Position numbers and translations under genes: made by a program. From CAIXTV01 sp037144095 (GTDB lineage: Bacteria > Bacteroidota > Bacteroidia > Bacteroidales > CAIXTV01), in assembly GCA_037144095.1 (NCBI GenBank), contig JBAWXL010000202.1, positions 1 through 8,892 on the forward strand: a stretch of 8,892 bases of DNA, given 5' to 3'. The notes beneath the pieces were generated by a model, which was given only the letters and a program-made list of their open reading frames with translations, did not search any database and was not told the origin of the DNA. The stretch's first letter is position 1; every line of letters starts with the position of its first letter. Shown here one piece after another: positions 5,390 through 8,892 of the stretch.

Positions 5390-6991
5390 GAGGTTGTAGG
5401 CGGGGTTGGGGAAAAAAGTAAAAAGTGAATTGTCGTTTTGTATTAAATCTATTTGATTATGAACAGTAGAATCAATCGTATTTACCACTGTATTAGTAAC
5501 TACTGCAGCATTATCATCGAAATAAATATAGGCGGTATTTTTAATCTGAGTCCCTATAGGATAATAGCCTAAGGGTTTAATAGAAAAACGAACTCCACCC
5601 ATACTTGTAAAATAATTACTCCCCGAATCGGGCAGATAAATTGGATCAAAATTAAACTTAACAATATTTCCGGGCAGCTTTTGAATCACAGCCGGATGTG
5701 AACTACCAAGAAAATGAAATGTATTGATATCTAAATGTGAATCAAGTGTATCGATTAGAACCACTTTACTTGCAGACGAATTTCCTGTGTTTTGAAAACG
5801 AATAGAATAATTCAACTCAGTCATATTAAAAATATTTCCCTCTGGTGTAACTTGTTTATCATTTGGATCAATGGCTGCTATTACAATTGCTGAATCTGTG
5901 ACAAAATTATTTAAAGGGTTACAGTCTCCGTTAACTTCTGTAATACATTTAAAAGTAGCTGTTGCTCCAAGCGTAACATTTATATTAGGAGCAAGTACAC
6001 TGTAAATATTAAATTGATTTAAATAGGGCAAGTTTTGAAACGTATATATTAATGTGTCACCTGTTGTGGCAGGAATAATAGTTGGAGTATAATTATTTGG
6101 GAAGGTTAAATAATAATGATACATCGGATCTATGACAACTTTTAAAGTATAAATCCCTGAATTTAGACAACCTGAATTTCCAATGAAAATATTACAAACC
6201 GCAGCGTTTAATCCGGTATGGATAAATGAAAAGTAAGGGGCTAAATCAATACAATTATTCAAACAACTAAATCCAAAATCAGAAGAAGTCAATGTTGGAA
6301 AAGTTGAATAAATTAATTCAGCACCTGGAACACAACATGCATTTATATAAGCCGGATTTGTAATCTTAATTTTATACTGACCACTTAAGCCCGGTATTCC
6401 TAAGGGGACTTTTATATTATATCTTCCCGGAATATTATTAAAACTTGCTAATGATGAATAACCTGAACAAACTAATGTATTATTAAGGTATACTGCATAG
6501 TTATCATAAAAGTCATTATAATATAGAATGGCTACATCTCCTGTATTGTAGTGACAATCATTATTGTAATCGTGATAAAAATACCCATAAATTGAATCGC
6601 ATCCCGTTCCAATAAAAATAGAATCAGGAACTAATAGCGTGTCTGATGCTCCTGATTGATTATGTTTGATACTAAAATGTCTGGAATAAACACCCGGATT
6701 TAAATAAATATGGCTTGCCTGCCCAGACCAATATCCTGAATCATTTGGTGATATTACATGATAAACGGATGAAACATTACCATCACCCCAGTAGCATTTC
6801 AGTTCTATACTATCAGCTAATGCAATTCCGGTATAAAACCCGAAAAATGAAAGGTTATTATTAACAGGAGGGGAACAGAAAAAACGACCCTGATTATTAT
6901 TACTATAATTGAGAATGCTTACCGTCTGCCCAAACGACAGATTCAAAAGAGCTAATAAAATCAGCACTAAAGAGAGAATTGATTTTTTCAT
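5195..6991 (-). CDS. T9SS-exported protein with PKD-like and DUF7619-like domains and type A sorting domain
   Basis: This encodes 598 residues. The signal peptide is MKKSILSLVLILLALLNLSF plus G, with cleavage before QTV. Residues about 55-110 look PKD-like (CYWGDGN, then SHIYLNPGVYS). Residues 129-155 resemble an SdrD-B-type repeat (GCDSIYGYFYHDYNNDCHYN), followed by a cysteine-rich region and a DUF11-like beta region at about 245-370. Residues 375-505 match the Bacteroidota DUF7619 pattern: DPNDKQVTPEG, LNYSIRFQNTGNSSASKV, IDTLDSHLDINTF, LPDSGSN and AYIYFDDNAAVVTNTV. Residues 525-598 are the type A T9SS sorting domain (FFPNPAYN, IKIYNLLGQ, LARGAYMIEVRN, KFIKE). The protein should cross the outer membrane by T9SS and be released or surface-anchored after tail removal; its ligand is unknown and it has no evident catalytic domain, so adhesion or structure is likely. 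It follows the propeller gene by 84 bp and shares that gene's leader and tail sequence. Confidence 0.93.
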   Translation of the reverse strand: MKKSILSLVLILLALLNLSFGQTVSILNYSNNNQGRFFCSPPVNNNLSFFGFYTGIALADSIELKCYWGDGNVSSVYHVISPNDSGYWSGQASHIYLNPGVYSRHFSIKHNQSGASDTLLVPDSIFIGTGCDSIYGYFYHDYNNDCHYNTGDVAILYYNDFYDNYAVYLNNTLVCSGYSSLASFNNIPGRYNIKVPLGIPGLSGQYKIKITNPAYINACCVPGAELIYSTFPTLTSSDFGFSCLNNCIDLAPYFSFIHTGLNAAVCNIFIGNSGCLNSGIYTLKVVIDPMYHYYLTFPNNYTPTIIPATTGDTLIYTFQNLPYLNQFNIYSVLAPNINVTLGATATFKCITEVNGDCNPLNNFVTDSAIVIAAIDPNDKQVTPEGNIFNMTELNYSIRFQNTGNSSASKVVLIDTLDSHLDINTFHFLGSSHPAVIQKLPGNIVKFNFDPIYLPDSGSNYFTSMGGVRFSIKPLGYYPIGTQIKNTAYIYFDDNAAVVTNTVVNTIDSTVHNQIDLIQNDNSLFTFFPNPAYNLLHIQLPQDYSTAEIKIYNLLGQIQQTMQVSSAESAINIAALARGAYMIEVRNDKNISRAKFIKE

Positions 6992-7001
6992 AAAATTTAT
7001 A

Positions 7002-7057
7002 TTTAAATATGATTTTGAATATTTAAGCTAAAGACACTAAAAAGAACTAAAGGGTTG
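7002..7057 (-). repeat. Shared upstream leader, copy before the 598-aa gene
   Basis: This 56-bp segment directly upstream of the start codon matches 8662-8716, upstream of the other T9SS gene, at roughly four of five positions with a one-base gap. On the minus strand both contain CTTTAG repeats and then CATATTTAAA before the ATG. It probably holds the 5' untranslated region and part of the promoter; no clear TAnnTTTG box is visible inside it. Confidence 0.65.
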
Positions 7058-7075
7058 CCTGGCAAATCGTTTATC

Positions 7076-7270
7076 TCATTCCTTAATAAACTTCGCCCGA
7101 CTAATATTTTTATCATTCCTAAGCTCTATCATATAAGCTCCTCTGGCTAAAGCAGCAATATTAATGGCTGATTCTGCGCTTGAAACCTGCATAGTTTGTT
7201 GTATTTGCCCCAAAAGATTGTAGATTTTTATTTCGGCTGTTGAATAATCCTGTGGTAATTGGATATGTAA
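7076..7270 (-). repeat. Sorting-domain DNA repeat, copy in the 524-aa gene
   Basis: Partner of 5195-5389. The last 64 residues of the two proteins agree at 63 positions. Homology continues a short way past the stop, where both plus strands share ATCGTTTATC before the stop codon. Confidence 0.9.
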
Positions 7271-8650
7271 ATTATCAGTAGCTGGATTTGGAGAAACAGT
7301 GAAAGTAATTAACTGATTCGTTTCATTAATTGCATTAAATGGATTAAGTTTAACAATCCAAAAATCTTCTCCTCCGTGATTTCCTGTGACATCCCCATTT
7401 ATTGAATAAGTAGAACCTGCAAAAATAAAACCCTCATCACTCGTTTGCTGAACAGAATAAACTTCATCAGCATCACTTCCACCTAAACATTTTTGCCATT
7501 GTATGTTACCTGTGTTATTAAGCTTTACTGCCCAATAATCCCAATAATTTGAAGTTGTATCGTGATTTCCACTTACATCTTGATCTTGCGATTTTGTTAT
7601 ACATGCAACAATGTATCCCCCTTCATTTGTCTGCCAAATTGAATTAGCCCAATCATCAAAACTACCACCCAAGCATTTTTGCCATTGAATAGTACCGGAT
7701 GCATTTAGTTTAACAACCCAACCATCTCCATAGGGTCCGGCTATGCTATGATTTCCAGATACATCTCCATTATTTGACAAAGTATTGCCAGCAACGATGT
7801 ATCCGCCACCTGAAGTTTGCCGGATTGAATAAGAAGCGTCAATACTGCTACCCCCTAAAGATTTTTCCCATTGTATATTTCCGGAAGTATCTAGTTTAAC
7901 AATCCAAGCATCAAAATCGCCATGATTTCCATTACAATTATTAGATTCCCCAGCAACAATATAACCTCCATCGTTAGTTTGTATTATAGAATAAGGAGTT
8001 TCTCTACCACTTCCTCCTAATGATTTTTGCCATTGTATATTTCCGGAAGCCCCAAGTTTTACAATCCAATAATCAATATCCCCATGATTGACTGTTACAT
8101 CTCCATCGGTTGACCCATCAGTTTCACCCGCAAGAATATATCCTCCATCATTCGTTTGCCTAATCGAATTGCAAGTTTCCGCCCCACTTCCACCTAAACA
8201 TTTTTGCCACAACAGATTTCCTGACTGATCAAGTCTAAGAATCCAGAAATCGGGAACCGTAAAAGAACCATGATTTCCAACTACATCTCCATCATTTGAT
8301 TCTGTTGTACCTCCAACAATATATCCTCCATCTATAGTTTGTTGAATAGAAAATGCATAATCATGCTCAGAACCCCCATAGTTTTTTTGCCATTGAATGC
8401 TCCCCATTGCGTTTAGCTTTACTACCCAAACGTCATAACCTCCATGATTACCTGTTAGATCACCATTGCTTGAACTTGAATATCCGGCAACAATATATCC
8501 CCCATCATTTGTTTGTTGAATACATCTGGCAATTTCTACACTGCTTCCTCCAAGACATTTTTGCCATTGAATTGTTGGTTGGGCTTGCAATAAGTGTATT
8601 GCAAAAAAGAACAATGTTGATGTTACAAAATAAATAATTTCTTTTTTCAT
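7076..8650 (-). CDS. T9SS-exported seven-repeat (probable beta-propeller) protein with type A sorting domain
   Basis: This encodes 524 residues. The signal peptide is MKKEIIYFVTSTLFFFAIHL then LQA, with cleavage before QPT. Seven tandem repeats of 54-62 residues follow, at 28-85, 86-146, 147-205, 206-259, 260-321, 322-383 and 384-439. Each has the frame WQK-LGGS, SIxQTxDGGYIVAG, a loop usually with GDVxGNHG, and D-x-W-x-VKL-x-x-x-GNI. Seven such units suggest a closed seven-bladed beta-propeller at the cell surface; this repeat type is common in Bacteroidota T9SS proteins of unknown ligand. Residues about 452-524 are the sorting domain (VSPNPATDN, then the same tail as the 598-aa gene). No enzyme motif is seen, so binding is the likeliest role. 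The 84-bp gap to the 598-aa gene allows a shared transcript, but that gene has its own copy of the leader. Confidence 0.93.
   Translation of the reverse strand: MKKEIIYFVTSTLFFFAIHLLQAQPTIQWQKCLGGSSVEIARCIQQTNDGGYIVAGYSSSSNGDLTGNHGGYDVWVVKLNAMGSIQWQKNYGGSEHDYAFSIQQTIDGGYIVGGTTESNDGDVVGNHGSFTVPDFWILRLDQSGNLLWQKCLGGSGAETCNSIRQTNDGGYILAGETDGSTDGDVTVNHGDIDYWIVKLGASGNIQWQKSLGGSGRETPYSIIQTNDGGYIVAGESNNCNGNHGDFDAWIVKLDTSGNIQWEKSLGGSSIDASYSIRQTSGGGYIVAGNTLSNNGDVSGNHSIAGPYGDGWVVKLNASGTIQWQKCLGGSFDDWANSIWQTNEGGYIVACITKSQDQDVSGNHDTTSNYWDYWAVKLNNTGNIQWQKCLGGSDADEVYSVQQTSDEGFIFAGSTYSINGDVTGNHGGEDFWIVKLNPFNAINETNQLITFTVSPNPATDNLHIQLPQDYSTAEIKIYNLLGQIQQTMQVSSAESAINIAALARGAYMIELRNDKNISRAKFIKE
7334..8569 (-). 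repeat. Seven tandem coding repeats of the propeller region
   Basis: In-frame units of about 162-186 bp encode the seven WQK-LGGS repeats. The fourth is shortest, having lost part of the GDVxGNHG loop. The second (FTVPD), fifth (SIAGPYG) and sixth (DTTSNYW) carry extra residues after GNH. Units differ clearly at DNA level, so the array is not freshly expanded. Confidence 0.88.
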
Positions 8651-8661
8651 AACAGTTTTAT

Positions 8662-8716
8662 TTTAAATATGATATTCAATATTTATCTAAAGACGCTAAA
8701 TAGAACAAAAAGGTTG
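8662..8716 (-). repeat. Shared upstream leader, copy before the 524-aa gene
   Basis: Partner of 7002-7057. It lies 11 bases above the start codon; similarity fades after GGTTG at 8712-8716 (plus strand). Confidence 0.65.
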
Positions 8717-8752
8717 TCTGAGAAAAAAAATATTTGTATTTATTTCCCCCTA

Positions 8753-8760
8753 CAAATTTA
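8753..8760 (-). promoter_or_regulatory. Possible -7 promoter box for the 524-aa gene
   Basis: The minus strand reads TAAATTTG, fitting TAnnTTTG, about 102 bases before the ATG at 8650. No -33 box is recognisable and the AT content is very high here, so chance is a real possibility. Confidence 0.28.
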
Positions 8761-8830
8761 CATATTTATTTTGTTCTAATCTTTAGTCTATTCCGAAAAA
8801 GCTATTTTCTGTAAAAATTTAAAAAGCATT

Positions 8831-8887
8831 GCCACTGATTTACAGATTATCAAAATCGTTAAAATTAAAAATCAGTGAATCTGTGGC
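8831..8887. repeat. Imperfect inverted repeat with CAGTG/CTGTGG arms
   Basis: Arms GCCACTGATTTACAGATT (8831-8848) and AATCAGTGAATCTGTGGC (8870-8887) pair at 15 of 18 positions around a 21-nt AT-rich loop. Sequences of this kind (AATCAGTGAATCTGTGGC) are, from memory, common intergenic repeats in Bacteroidota genomes. It is unrelated in sequence to the 104-bp palindromes but similar in architecture. It could be a hairpin at the end of the next gene upstream, outside the window. Confidence 0.7.
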
Positions 8888-8892
8888 TATTA

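Noticed and set aside
8353..8637. Plus-strand frame of 94 codons, histidine-rich
   Set aside because: Produced by the antisense of the repeated WQK-LGGS coding units.

Overview
The window looks like a piece of a Bacteroidota genome (order Bacteroidales, Flavobacteriales or a relative). It is AT-rich. Two large secreted proteins end in the type IX secretion (T9SS) type A C-terminal sorting domain, lipoprotein signals are common, and start codons lack Shine-Dalgarno sequences. Where promoters can be seen, they match the Bacteroidota -7 box TAnnTTTG. Every supported gene lies on the minus strand, so the region reads from high to low coordinates.

Layout in transcription order. At 8892-8651 there is a leader region with an inverted repeat of about 57 bp. 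At 8650-7076 is a secreted protein of seven WQK-LGGS repeats (probable beta-propeller) with a T9SS tail. At 6991-5195 is a second secreted protein with PKD-like, SdrD-B-like and DUF7619-like parts and an almost identical T9SS tail. At 5194-4479 is a repeat-rich spacer: two near-identical 104-bp palindromic elements, an orphan 13-codon relic of a T9SS tail, and a 57-aa gene. At 4478-3909 is a lipoprotein with a transthyretin/carboxypeptidase-regulatory-like domain. At 3804-3076 is a gene of unknown family split by one in-frame TGA. At 2998-2009 is a macro-domain (TARG1/DarG-like) protein with a 150-residue N-terminal extension. At 1906-1424 is a secreted VirK-like protein. At 1299-1024 is a small cytosolic protein, at 980-630 a small cysteine-rich lipoprotein, and at 531-1 the first 177 codons of an isoprenylcysteine carboxyl methyltransferase-family membrane protein.

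The genes do not form an obvious pathway. The region reads as accessory cell-envelope and secreted-protein content with signs of recent rearrangement. The two T9SS genes share their upstream leader and their last 195 bp but have unrelated middles. A third copy of the T9SS gene tail, together with its downstream palindrome, has been duplicated across the small gene. The TGA-split gene, and perhaps a startless 29-codon frame near 1304-1393, indicate decay. The best leads are the palindrome plus sorting-tail duplication, the swapped-middle T9SS pair, the macro-domain fusion and the 57-aa gene. No clear defence, CRISPR or transposase system is visible.
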